Shown here: one piece after another, positions 56,165-64,000 of the stretch
Layout of the letters: each line of letters starts with the position of its first letter
Numbering within the stretch: the stretch's first letter is position 1
Source of the DNA: Polaribacter sp. SA4-12
GTDB lineage: Bacteria > Bacteroidota > Bacteroidia > Flavobacteriales > Flavobacteriaceae
DNA length: 64,000 nt
Direction: 5' to 3'
NCBI RefSeq assembly: GCF_002163675.1
Contig: NZ_CP019334.1
Span: 2,585,501 to 2,649,500, forward strand
Program-made: the position numbers and the translations under genes
The notes under the pieces: model-generated
Database searches by the model: none
What the model was told of the DNA's origin: nothing
What the model saw: only the letters and a program-made list of their open reading frames with translations

Positions 56165-56542
56165 TTATTCAGAGAAGCCAATATACACATTTTCTCCTTC
56201 AATCTTAACAGGATAAATAGCAATAGGGTCTAAATCTGCATTTAAATTTTCTCCAGTTTCTAATGAAAATGTTTTTTTATGCAAAGGACACGCAATTTTA
56301 GGAATCCCTTTATGATCGCCTAACATACCTCTAGATAAAACCATTTCTTGTTTTTCTGGTGATAAATTCTGACAAGCATACCATTTATCTAATCTTGAAA
56401 AATTGAAAATAGCAATTTGTAAATCTTTATATTTTACACAAGCGCCACCATCTTTTGGAAATGCACTTACTGCAGCAGCTTTAAACCAAACTTTTACATC
56501 TGCTTCTTTTACTGTTTTGTATTTTAAGAGTAATGAATCCAT
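56165..56542 (-). CDS. nirD: Nitrite reductase small subunit
   Basis: A 125-residue Rieske-fold NirD. It begins MDSLLLKYKTVKEADVKVWF and contains GACVKYKDLQIAIF, WYACQNLSP and KIACPLHKKTFSLETGENL. Here the Cys/His pairs typical of Rieske clusters are not complete, as in other NirD proteins. The frame is open to 56629, but those 29 extra codons come from a family 2 repeat (56582..56628). The ATG at 56542 gives the usual size. It assists NirB in reducing nitrite to ammonium. Confidence 0.92.
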   Translation of the reverse strand: MDSLLLKYKTVKEADVKVWFKAAAVSAFPKDGGACVKYKDLQIAIFNFSRLDKWYACQNLSPEKQEMVLSRGMLGDHKGIPKIACPLHKKTFSLETGENLNADLDPIAIYPVKIEGENVYIGFSE

Positions 56543-56581
56543 AAATATATTTATTAAACCTGTTATATTTCTAATTGATAT

Positions 56582-56628
56582 GTTCTCGATACAAAATTTC
56601 TGAAAAAGAAATTTCACTCGAACTGACA
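56582..56628 (-). repeat. Palindromic intergenic repeat, family 2 copy 2
   Basis: The minus strand reads TGTCAGTTCGAGTGAAATTT, a loop containing CTTTTTCA, then AAATTTTGTATCGAGAAC. It lies between nirB and nirD. Its arms match copy 1 (30238..30284) while the loop differs. Confidence 0.8.
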
Positions 56629-56641
56629 ACGTTTTTTATTC

Positions 56642-59155
56642 TTAATTTTTCCAGTGTTCTGGCATTTTTTGATCACGCATAGGAACAAATACTAAGTTAT
56701 CATCTCTATCATCTGAATTTACAAAATGATTAAAACGTTTTTTAGTTTCTTCACTTTCAATCGCTTGTTTCCACTCACATTCGTAAGCATCCACTAGAAA
56801 TTGCATTTCTTTTTCTAAATCTACATTGATGTTTAAACTATCACCAATAACAACTTTTTTCAATTGCTCAATTCCGCCTTCTAATTTATCTAACCAAGCA
56901 GCACTTCTCATTAACGGAGCAGCAGTTTGAATGTAGTACATTAAGAAACGATCTAAATATTTAATGACAGTTTCATTGTCTATTTTTTCTGCTAATAATT
57001 GAGCGTGTCTTGGTGTTGCTCCACCATTTCCACCAACATATAAATTCCAACCACCTTCAACAGCAATTACACCAAAATCTTTTCCACGAGCTTCTGCACA
57101 TTCACGAATACAACCTGAAACTCCACCTTTTATTTTGTGAGGAGAACGCAAACCTTTGTATCTATTTTCTAGTTCAATTGCAAACGAAATACTTTCATCT
57201 AAACCATAACGACACCAAGTAGAACCTACACAACTTTTTACAGTTCTTAACGATTTTCCATAAGCGTGTCCACTTTCAAAACCAGCATCGATTAATTCTT
57301 TCCAAATTGAAGGTAAATCATTTAACTCTGCACCAAAGAAATCGATACGAGCTCCACCAGTAATTTTTGTGTATAAATTGTATTTAGAACCAATTTGACC
57401 TAACGTAATTAAACCTTCAGGAGTAATTTCTCCACCAGCAATTCTTGGTACTACAGAATACGTTCCGTTTCGCTGAATGTTGGCTAAAAATTTATCATTT
57501 GTATCTTGTGTAACATCATCCTTATTTGGCGTTACGTTATATAAACTTGCTAAAATTGAAGACACCGCAGGCTTACAAGTTTCACAACCATGTCCTGTTC
57601 CACAAGTATCTAAAATTTCATTAAAAGAAGTTAATTTTTTGGCTTTTATAATTCCGTATAATTCTTGACGACTATAATCGAAATGCTCACAAATTACATT
57701 TTTAACTGTTTTACCCAGCGATTTTAAAGCTTCGTTTACTAAATCTGTAACCATTGGTTTACAACCACCGCAACTTGTACTTGCTTTAGTTGCTGAAATA
57801 ACACCCGATAAATCTTCGCAAGAACCATCTTTAATAGCTCCACAAATCTGACCTTTACTAACGTTTTCACAAGAACAAATTTGAGCTTCGTCTGGCAAAT
57901 CTAATGCACTACCAAAAGCGCCTCCTTCTGTTGCTGGTAATATTAATTGTGCAGCATCTTCTGGAATTGCCATTCCGTTTAAAAATACTTGATGCAACAT
58001 ATTATAGTCTGATGCATCTCCAACTAAAATTCCACCTAAAAGACTTTTACCGTCTAAACTAACATTAATCCTCTTATATAAATGTTGTGTTTTGTTTTCA
58101 AAAATCACAGAATGTCCTTTTGATGCAGGCATAAATGGCTCTCCAAAACTTGCTACATCTACACCAATTAATTTTAATTTGGTAGACATATCTATTTCTG
58201 CTGGCATTAATTCTTCTATATTACCGATGATTTGGTTTACAGCAACTCCAGCCATGTCATAACCAGGAGCAACTAAACCATAAATCATTTGATTGTACAA
58301 TGCAACTTCTCCAATTGCAAAAATGTTTTCGTCAGAAGTTTGCATTTTATTATCAACTACAATTCCTCCACGAACGCCCATTTCTAATCCAGATGTTTTA
58401 CCAAGCTCGTCTCTTGGACGAATTCCTGCAGAAACAACTAACATTTCTACATCTAAAACATCATCTTCTCCAAACTCCATTCCTGTGATAGATGTATCTC
58501 CTAAAATCTGATTGGTTGCTTTACTTAAATGTATATTTAATCCTATTGATTCTAATTTTAATTGTAAAACCTTACTACTTCTTGCATCTAATTGTCTTGG
58601 CATTAATTTAGGAGCAAACTCTACAATGTGAGGTTCTAAACCCATATCCATAACAGCTTTACCAGCTTCTAAACCTAATAAACCTCCACCTAAAACTGCT
58701 GCTCTCGCATTTGGATTCTTCTCTTTCAGTTTTGCTGCATACCCCAACATTCCTTCCAAATCTTCAATGGTTCTATACACAAAAACTCCTTCTTTTTCTA
58801 CACCTTTAATTGGCGGAACAAAAGCCGATGAACCTGTCGCTAAAACTAAGTAGTCGTAATTAAAGACTCTATTTTTTGCCGTAATGATGTTTTTAGTATT
58901 TCTTTGGATATCAGAAACTCTTTCATCAACAATTAAATCGATACCATTTTCTTTGTACCATTCTGCAGGAGCCATTTCTAAAGCTTTCGCATCTTGGTTT
59001 TCGAAAAACTCACTTAAATGAACTCTATCATAAGCAGGTCTTGGCTCTTCACCAAAAACAATCACTTTAAAATTTTCATTTTCTGAAGCTGCTACAAATT
59101 TTTCACAAAATTTATAACCTACCATTCCATTACCAACTACAATAATTGTTTTCAT
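56642..59155 (-). CDS. nirB: NAD(P)H-dependent nitrite reductase large subunit
   Basis: An 837-residue NirB. FAD and NAD(P) domains come first (MKTIIVVGNGMVGYKFCEKF, AAVLGGGLLGLEAGKAVMDM). Two BFD-like [2Fe-2S] segments follow (ICSCENVSKGQICG with SCGGCKP; CGTGHGCETCKP), then the ferredoxin-like repeat and the siroheme/[4Fe-4S] domain with CVGSTWCRYGLDES and GCIRECAEARGKDFGVI. It reduces nitrite to ammonium in the cytoplasm. I choose ATG 59155 over the longer frame (59176) since the latter overlaps the predicted -7 box. It is the first gene of nirB-nirD-DUF4202-narX-narL. Confidence 0.96.
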   Translation of the reverse strand: MKTIIVVGNGMVGYKFCEKFVAASENENFKVIVFGEEPRPAYDRVHLSEFFENQDAKALEMAPAEWYKENGIDLIVDERVSDIQRNTKNIITAKNRVFNYDYLVLATGSSAFVPPIKGVEKEGVFVYRTIEDLEGMLGYAAKLKEKNPNARAAVLGGGLLGLEAGKAVMDMGLEPHIVEFAPKLMPRQLDARSSKVLQLKLESIGLNIHLSKATNQILGDTSITGMEFGEDDVLDVEMLVVSAGIRPRDELGKTSGLEMGVRGGIVVDNKMQTSDENIFAIGEVALYNQMIYGLVAPGYDMAGVAVNQIIGNIEELMPAEIDMSTKLKLIGVDVASFGEPFMPASKGHSVIFENKTQHLYKRINVSLDGKSLLGGILVGDASDYNMLHQVFLNGMAIPEDAAQLILPATEGGAFGSALDLPDEAQICSCENVSKGQICGAIKDGSCEDLSGVISATKASTSCGGCKPMVTDLVNEALKSLGKTVKNVICEHFDYSRQELYGIIKAKKLTSFNEILDTCGTGHGCETCKPAVSSILASLYNVTPNKDDVTQDTNDKFLANIQRNGTYSVVPRIAGGEITPEGLITLGQIGSKYNLYTKITGGARIDFFGAELNDLPSIWKELIDAGFESGHAYGKSLRTVKSCVGSTWCRYGLDESISFAIELENRYKGLRSPHKIKGGVSGCIRECAEARGKDFGVIAVEGGWNLYVGGNGGATPRHAQLLAEKIDNETVIKYLDRFLMYYIQTAAPLMRSAAWLDKLEGGIEQLKKVVIGDSLNINVDLEKEMQFLVDAYECEWKQAIESEETKKRFNHFVNSDDRDDNLVFVPMRDQKMPEHWKN

Positions 59156-59173
59156 AACTACGTATTTAAAACA

Positions 59174-59194
59174 CAAAACTAAGTATTTTTACTT
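59174..59194 (-). promoter_or_regulatory. Nitrate-regulon palindrome and -7 box of nirB
   Basis: AAGTATTTTTACTT (59181..59194) abuts TAGTTTTG on the minus strand (59174..59181), 19 bp before the ATG. A TACGTA box lies 38 bp upstream (59223..59228), ten bases further than at narK. Confidence 0.7.
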
Positions 59195-59325
59195 ATTTTT
59201 ATATAAATAAATAGTTGTTTTTTACGTAGAAATTAAATTTTTATCATTTTGAAAAAATAATACTCTCTAAATGAATTATCGATAAAATTGAATTCTAAGA
59301 AATAGGAATTCTGTATTTAGACTCC

Positions 59326-59345
59326 CGTTTTCACGAGAATGGCAA
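59326..59345 (+). repeat. Family 3 short repeat copy
   Basis: CGTTTTCACGAGAATGGCAA resembles 32042..32061. It lies in the gap between the divergent nirB and HupE-like genes. No further function is seen. Confidence 0.45.
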
Positions 59346-59417
59346 TTTCAACAGAAATCCCGAAAAAGAGCCAAGAGGATTTTTTTGCGATTTAATTTAT
59401 TAGTGAATCCTTTTTAA

Positions 59418-59425
59418 TATCTTTG
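59418..59425 (+). promoter_or_regulatory. -7 element of the HupE-like gene
   Basis: TATCTTTG matches TAnnTTTG and lies 21 bp upstream of the chosen ATG at 59447. It argues against the longer frame beginning at 59423. Confidence 0.5.
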
Positions 59426-59446
59426 GATTCCTCTAAAATTAAAAAA

Positions 59447-60040
59447 ATGAACGATTTCATCCTCTATTTTAAAATGGGTCTTAACCATGTGTTAGACTTT
59501 TCTGCTTACGATCACATCTTATTCTTAATTGTTTTAGCCGTTGTTTTTAGCTTTAATCAGTTTAAAAAAGTACTCTGGTTAGTTACTTTATTTACAATTG
59601 GTCATACTTTAACTCTCTTTTTATCTGCTTATGATTTATTATTCGAAATGAATAAAAAAAACACAGAGATCGTTGAGTTTTTAATACCTTTTACCATATT
59701 TGTAACTGGTGTTGTAAACGTCTTTACAGCTAAAAAATCATCCGCAGGAAAACAAAATACCAATTTAGTTTTTGCTGTATTTTTTGGCTTAATTCACGGA
59801 TTAGGTTTTTCTAGTTATATTTCAAGATTGGTTTCTGGAGATGATAATAAGTTATTAATTTTATCAGAATTTGCTTTAGGTATAGAAGCTGCTCAGATAA
59901 TTATTGTTTTAGGTATTTTGGTAATTGGTACGCTGCTTCAAAACTTTATTAATGTAACAAAAAGAGATTGGATTTTAGTTTGTTCATCTATAGTAGTTGG
60001 TTTTTCTATACAAATGATGTTAAATAGAGTTTTTTGGTAA
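59447..60040 (+). CDS. HupE/UreJ-like membrane protein
   Basis: A 197-residue membrane protein with five to six spans. Motifs FKMGLNHVLDFSAYDHILFLI, FTIGHTLTLFLSAYD and FGLIHGLGFSSYI, with conserved histidines, match the HupE/UreJ_2 family, which is linked to nickel or cobalt transport in other bacteria. The start is ATG 59447; eight more codons are open upstream but overlap the -7 box. It stands alone between the nitrite operon and the dCMP deaminase gene. Metal specificity cannot be read from the sequence. Confidence 0.85.
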   Translation: MNDFILYFKMGLNHVLDFSAYDHILFLIVLAVVFSFNQFKKVLWLVTLFTIGHTLTLFLSAYDLLFEMNKKNTEIVEFLIPFTIFVTGVVNVFTAKKSSAGKQNTNLVFAVFFGLIHGLGFSSYISRLVSGDDNKLLILSEFALGIEAAQIIIVLGILVIGTLLQNFINVTKRDWILVCSSIVVGFSIQMMLNRVFW

Positions 60041-60082
60041 AATAAAATTGTTTCGGTTTTTAACTTTTGTTTTCAAGTAAGC

Positions 60083-60171
60083 TGCGTTAGGGATTGAACG
60101 GCTTGTTTGAGCTCTTTTTTGTTTTTTCAAAAAAAGCGAGTAGTGAAAGCCCGACCTGAAAGGTAACGCCC
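60083..60171 (+). repeat. Palindromic intergenic repeat, family 1 copy C
   Basis: TGCGTTAGGGATTGAACGG, a T-run/A-run hairpin, GTGAAAGCCCGACC and GGTAACGCCC. It has the same design as copies A and B. It lies after the HupE-like gene and 94 bp before the dCMP deaminase. Confidence 0.8.
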
Positions 60172-60264
60172 AAAAACAACTTTTTCTCTAACTTATTGTA
60201 ATTCATATAAATTTTGTCTTATTATTAACGTCTTATTTCTACAAATATTTTTACTTTCGTTCTG

Positions 60265-60693
60265 ATGACTGATACGAAACAATTAAAATACGATAGTGCT
60301 TATTTAAAAATGGCTTTTGAATGGGGAAAACTCTCTCATTGTAAACGCAAACAAGTAGGTGCTTTAATTGTAAAAGGCAGAATGATAATTTCTGATGGTT
60401 TTAACGGAACTCCAACTGGGTTTGATAATTGTTGTGAAGACAATGACGGAATTACAAAATGGGAAGTTTTACACGCAGAAGCCAATGCAATTTTAAAAGT
60501 TGCATCTTCTACGCAATCTACAAACGGAGCAACGTTATATATTACATTATCGCCTTGTATACAATGCAGTAAATTAATTCATCAAGCAGGAATAAAACGT
60601 GTTGTTTTTGCAAACTCATACAGAGATACCTCTGGAATCGATTTTTTAGAAAAAGCTGGCGTAGAAATTATGCATTTACCTTATGAAAAATAA
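60265..60693 (+). CDS. dCMP deaminase
   Basis: A 142-residue zinc deaminase of the dCMP/cytidine type. It has the zinc motif HAEANAILKVASS (His and catalytic Glu near residue 71) and SPCIQCSKLIHQAGI with the two zinc cysteines. It also has KRKQVGALIVKGRMIISDGFNGTPTGFDN, typical of dCMP deaminases. It makes dUMP for thymidylate synthesis. It overlaps the S41 protease gene by 11 bp, so the two are cotranscribed. Confidence 0.92.
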   Translation: MTDTKQLKYDSAYLKMAFEWGKLSHCKRKQVGALIVKGRMIISDGFNGTPTGFDNCCEDNDGITKWEVLHAEANAILKVASSTQSTNGATLYITLSPCIQCSKLIHQAGIKRVVFANSYRDTSGIDFLEKAGVEIMHLPYEK

Positions 60694-62254
60694 TAACAAT
60701 CTTCCTATATATTTCTCTTTAGCCGTTGTTTTTGGAGTGATCATTGGCGTTTCTTTAAACGGAAGTCCTACTGATATGCTGTCTTTAAATAAAAATTCTT
60801 CACAAGAAATGAAGATAAAGAGGCTTATCAATTTTATTGAAAAAGATTATGTAGATACTGTAAATACAGAAAGTCTTTTAGATGGTGCAATTACGCAAAT
60901 GTTAGGAAAGTTAGATCCGCATTCTGTATATATACCGAAAGAAAACTTGCAAGCCGTTAAAGAAAGTATGCAAGGTAATTTTGTAGGAATTGGCGTTCAG
61001 TTTAGAATGATAAACGACTCAATAACTGTTATTCAACCCATAAAAGGTGGACCAAGTATAAAAGCTGGTATTAAGGCTGGAGATAGAATTTTAATGGCAG
61101 ATAAAGACACTTTATTTGGCAAAGACATGTTTAGCAACAAAGTTCCTGGGTATTTAAAAGGAGAACCAGATACTAAGGTTGCACTTCAAATTTATAGAAA
61201 AAGTAACGATTCTCTTTTTATTGTTGATGTTACTCGTGGAAAAGTAAATATTAAAAGTGTTGATTTAGCATATATGGTTAACGATAGTGTTGGTTATATA
61301 AAACTAGATCGTTTTGCAAGAAACACGTATAAAGAATTCAAATCTTCATTAAACACCTTAATTGATGATGGAATGACAGATTTGGTGTTAGATTTACGTG
61401 GAAATGGTGGTGGCTTTATAGACATTGCAAACAGTATTGTTGATGAATTTTTAGAAGATGATAAGCTAATCGTCTTTACAAAAAACAATAAAAACAAGAT
61501 TGAAGAATCTTTTGCAACCTCAAAAGGGAGTTTCGAAAAAGGTGGTTTGTATGTTTTAATTGATGAAAACTCTGCATCTGCTTCAGAGATTGTTGCTGGC
61601 GCTTTACAAGACAATGATAAAGGAACCATTATTGGTCGTCGTTCTTTTGGTAAAGGATTGGTGCAAATAGAAATGGATTTAGGAGATGGTTCTGCAGTAC
61701 GTTTAACAACTGCACGTTATTATACTCCAACAGGTCGATCAATTCAAAAACCATATGCTAAAAACGGTCATAAAAATTACTATAAAGATTATCAGAAAAG
61801 AATTACTAACGGAGAGTTGTTAAGTAAAGACAGTATAAAAGTAATAGATTCTTTAAGATTTACAACTCCAAAAGGAAAAGTTGTTTATGGTGGTGGAGGT
61901 ATTATTCCTGATGTTTTTGTAGCAATAGACACGACTTCTTATATGTCTAATTTCTACTTTAATTCAGTAAATAATTTTGCTTTTGAATATGTGGATAACA
62001 ATAGAAAATCTCTAGAAAAATGGACTATAGATAGCTTTGTTACAGGTTTTGATAAAGATGAAACTATTTTTGACAGCTATTTATCGGACATTAAGGACAC
62101 CGCAAAACCTTCTTTTAAAACCAAACAAGGTTTAAATAAATACTTAAGAGCATCCATAGCAAATACACTTTTTGGTGATGTTGGTTATTATCGAATTATT
62201 CATCAAGATGACAAAATGATACAAAAAGTATTAGAGTTAGAGCGCTCTAATTAA
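60683..62254 (+). CDS. S41 family C-terminal processing protease
   Basis: A 523-residue protease with an N-terminal membrane anchor or signal (IYFSLAVVFGVIIGVSL), an N-terminal helical region (LINFIEKDYVDTV), a PDZ domain at about residues 95-180 (IQPIKGGPSIKAGIKAGDRIL) and the S41 catalytic core. That core has DLRGNGGGFIDIA and the Ser in IDENSASASEIVAGALQDND, with Lys in GRRSFGKGLVQ. The C-terminal 150 residues vary in the family. It is a periplasmic serine protease (CtpA-like). Confidence 0.93.
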   Translation: MKNNNNLPIYFSLAVVFGVIIGVSLNGSPTDMLSLNKNSSQEMKIKRLINFIEKDYVDTVNTESLLDGAITQMLGKLDPHSVYIPKENLQAVKESMQGNFVGIGVQFRMINDSITVIQPIKGGPSIKAGIKAGDRILMADKDTLFGKDMFSNKVPGYLKGEPDTKVALQIYRKSNDSLFIVDVTRGKVNIKSVDLAYMVNDSVGYIKLDRFARNTYKEFKSSLNTLIDDGMTDLVLDLRGNGGGFIDIANSIVDEFLEDDKLIVFTKNNKNKIEESFATSKGSFEKGGLYVLIDENSASASEIVAGALQDNDKGTIIGRRSFGKGLVQIEMDLGDGSAVRLTTARYYTPTGRSIQKPYAKNGHKNYYKDYQKRITNGELLSKDSIKVIDSLRFTTPKGKVVYGGGGIIPDVFVAIDTTSYMSNFYFNSVNNFAFEYVDNNRKSLEKWTIDSFVTGFDKDETIFDSYLSDIKDTAKPSFKTKQGLNKYLRASIANTLFGDVGYYRIIHQDDKMIQKVLELERSN

Positions 62255-62404
62255 TCAATACTATTTTAGAAAGAAGAAAACTATTTAAACCCATAGATAG
62301 TGAATAAGTTATGTGAAAAAACTTCAAACTCGTTCCTCCTTTTATTTCGATAAGTGCCCGCAATCAATAAAACCAATTGTTATATTAGGTTTGATAATGA
62401 AAGT

Positions 62405-62439
62405 TTGTAATTTTTATTCGACTTATATTGTATATTTGC
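62405..62439 (+). promoter_or_regulatory. Promoter of the suf genes
   Basis: TTTG (62405..62408) followed at 23 bp by TATATTTG (62432..62439), a perfect -7 element, about 30 bp before the sufA ATG. It supports the start at 62470, because a longer frame from 62428 would precede the transcript. Confidence 0.55.
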
Positions 62440-62469
62440 AACCTATTTAGATTTAATCTATTTAAAATT

Positions 62470-62799
62470 ATGATAAAAGTTTCAGACATAGCAAAGAAAA
62501 AGGTCATCCAATTAATGACGGATGATGGTTTTGATGCTGCAAAAGATTATGTAAGAGTTGGTGTAAAAAGTGGTGGTTGTTCAGGCTTGTCATATGATTT
62601 AACTTTTGATAACAAGAAAGAAGAAAACGACAAAGTTTTTGAAGAAAATGGTATAAAAATCATTGTCGATAAAAAAAGCTTTTTATACTTAGTAGGAACC
62701 GTTTTAGAATACTCTGGTGGTTTAAACGGAAAAGGATTTGTATTTAATAATCCTAACGCAAACAGAACTTGTGGTTGTGGGGAATCGTTCTCACTTTAA
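62470..62799 (+). CDS. sufA: HesB/IscA/SufA-type iron-sulfur assembly protein
   Basis: A 109-residue A-type carrier with the three conserved cysteines ([12 protein letters not shown], then [10 protein letters not shown] at the C-terminus). It begins [16 protein letters not shown] at ATG 62470. The frame is open upstream to 62428, but that part overlaps the -7 box. The sufB gene starts 14 bp later, so this is the head of a SUF operon that supplies Fe-S clusters for the many Fe-S enzymes here. Confidence 0.95.
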   Translation: MIKVSDIAKKKVIQLMTDDGFDAAKDYVRVGVKSGGCSGLSYDLTFDNKKEENDKVFEENGIKIIVDKKSFLYLVGTVLEYSGGLNGKGFVFNNPNANRTCGCGESFSL

Positions 62800-62813
62800 A
62801 ATTTAAGAAAAAA

Positions 62814-64000
62814 ATGTCAAAATATACTGAAGACGATTTAGAAAAAGAATTAGAAACCCAAGAATATAAATACGGTTTTTATACAGATATAGAAAGTGAA
62901 ACTTTTGCAAAAGGGTTAAACGAAGATGTTGTTATCGCAATTTCTAAAAAGAAAAACGAGCCACAGTGGATGACTGATTGGCGTTTAGAAGCATTTAGAG
63001 TTTGGAAAGAGATGGAAGAACCAGAATGGGCAAATGTTCATTATGAAAAACCAAAGTTTCAAGACATCGCTTACTATTCTGCACCAAAAGAAAAGCCGAA
63101 ATTAAACTCTTTAGATGAAGTTGATCCAGAATTATTGGACACTTTTAAGCGTTTAGGAATTTCTTTAGATGAACAAAAAAAATTAGCTAATGTTGCTGTA
63201 GATATTGTTATGGATTCTGTTTCTGTAGCCACTACTTTTAAGAAAACATTAGGGGAAAAAGGTATTATTTTTATGCCTATTTCTGAAGCAATTCAAGAAC
63301 ATCCAGAATTAGTTAGAAAATATTTAGGAACTGTTGTACCAACAACAGACAACTTTTATGCAGCATTAAATTCGGCAGTTTTTTCTGATGGATCTTTCTG
63401 TTACATTCCAAAAGGAGTTAAATGTCCGATGGAATTATCTACATATTTTAGAATTAACGAAGGTGGAACAGGACAATTTGAAAGAACTTTAGTTGTTGCA
63501 GATGCAGGAAGTTATGTTTCTTATTTAGAAGGTTGTACTGCACCAAGTAGAGATGAAAATCAATTACACGCAGCTGTTGTAGAATTAATTGCAATGGATG
63601 ATGCTGAAATTAAATATTCTACGGTACAAAACTGGTATCCTGGTAATAAAGAAGGAAAAGGTGGAGTTTACAATTTTGTAACTAAAAGAGGAATTTGCGA
63701 AAAGAACGCAAAAATTTCTTGGACACAAGTAGAAACAGGTTCTGCTGTAACTTGGAAATATCCTTCTTGTATTTTAAAAGGAGATAACTCTGTTGGTGAA
63801 TTTTACTCAATTGCAGTAACTAATAACTATCAACAAGCAGATACAGGTACAAAAATGATTCACTTGGGTAACAATACCAAGTCTACCATTATTTCTAAAG
63901 GAATTTCTGCAGGTCATTCTCAAAACAGTTATAGAGGTTTAGTACAAGTAAGCGCAAGAGCAGAAAATGCACGTAACTTTTCACAATGTGATTCTTTATT
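62814..64000 (+). CDS. sufB: Fe-S cluster assembly protein SufB, 3' end outside window
   Basis: The N-terminal 395 codons are present and the gene runs off the right edge. It begins [20 protein letters not shown] and contains [59 protein letters not shown] and [18 protein letters not shown], all characteristic of SufB, the scaffold of the SufBCD complex. About 480 residues are usual, so roughly 85 codons are missing. Confidence 0.97.
   Translation, partial: MSKYTEDDLEKELETQEYKYGFYTDIESETFAKGLNEDVVIAISKKKNEPQWMTDWRLEAFRVWKEMEEPEWANVHYEKPKFQDIAYYSAPKEKPKLNSLDEVDPELLDTFKRLGISLDEQKKLANVAVDIVMDSVSVATTFKKTLGEKGIIFMPISEAIQEHPELVRKYLGTVVPTTDNFYAALNSAVFSDGSFCYIPKGVKCPMELSTYFRINEGGTGQFERTLVVADAGSYVSYLEGCTAPSRDENQLHAAVVELIAMDDAEIKYSTVQNWYPGNKEGKGGVYNFVTKRGICEKNAKISWTQVETGSAVTWKYPSCILKGDNSVGEFYSIAVTNNYQQADTGTKMIHLGNNTKSTIISKGISAGHSQNSYRGLVQVSARAENARNFSQCDSL

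Noticed and set aside
56543..56629. N-terminal extension of NirD
   Set aside because: It derives largely from the same repeat; the ATG at 56542 gives the normal NirD length.

Overview
The window is AT-rich, low-GC DNA of a Bacteroidota, almost certainly a marine Flavobacteriaceae (a Polaribacter-like genus is my guess, not shown by the sequence). Supporting signs are a SusC/SusD pair, a hybrid two-component system, lipoproteins, -7 promoter elements of the TAnnTTTG type, and weak ribosome binding sites. No rRNA, tRNA, CRISPR array, prophage or insertion sequence was recognised.

Region 1 (1..22760, all minus strand) is a xylan/xylose utilisation locus in three transcription units. They are GH3 beta-xylosidase-susC-susD (then a VCBS-repeat lipoprotein); a DUF5060 putative glycosidase followed by a hybrid two-component regulator; and xylB-xylA-sugar transporter-transketolase-transaldolase. 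Each unit starts with the same sequence block, GCATGAKGTRTTA as read on the plus strand, exactly 34 bp from a TAnnTTT -7 element. This predicts one regulon run by the locally encoded hybrid sensor.

Region 2 (23054..25749) holds a DUF255 thioredoxin-fold lipoprotein and a small c-type cytochrome.

Region 3 (25903..32825, minus) is a nitrate ABC importer (nrtA, permease, two ATPases), a porin and a cysteine-containing Crp/Fnr regulator. Region 5 (46301..59155, minus) is the assimilatory enzyme set: nirB, nirD, DUF4202, a NarX-like sensor, a NarL-like regulator, NarK, a nitrate reductase fused to its NirB-like reductase module, and a rubredoxin fusion protein. Four nitrate promoters share an AAGTAT..ATACTT-type palindrome directly abutting a -7 box.

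Region 4 (32988..46258) lies between the two nitrate blocks and is the most unusual part. It encodes a dodecaheme cytochrome c divergent from a Tat-exported PsrABC-like molybdoenzyme, a split YeeE/YedE sulfur transporter, two membrane-anchored rhodanese-fold proteins that lack the catalytic cysteine but both end in Glu-Gly-Gly-Cys, two exported tandem rhodaneses, a porin and two paralogous Crp/Fnr regulators. Its two operon promoters share a Crp/Fnr-like site at the same distance from the -7 box, plus TGTAACA-nn-TGTTACA palindromes. I read it as a periplasmic inorganic-sulfur conversion and relay system. The substrate and direction of electron flow are not decidable from sequence.

Region 6 (59447..64000, plus) is ordinary housekeeping: a HupE/UreJ-like membrane protein, dCMP deaminase, an S41 protease, SufA and the 5' part of sufB. 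Three families of short palindromic intergenic repeats are scattered through the window, several of them inside operons.
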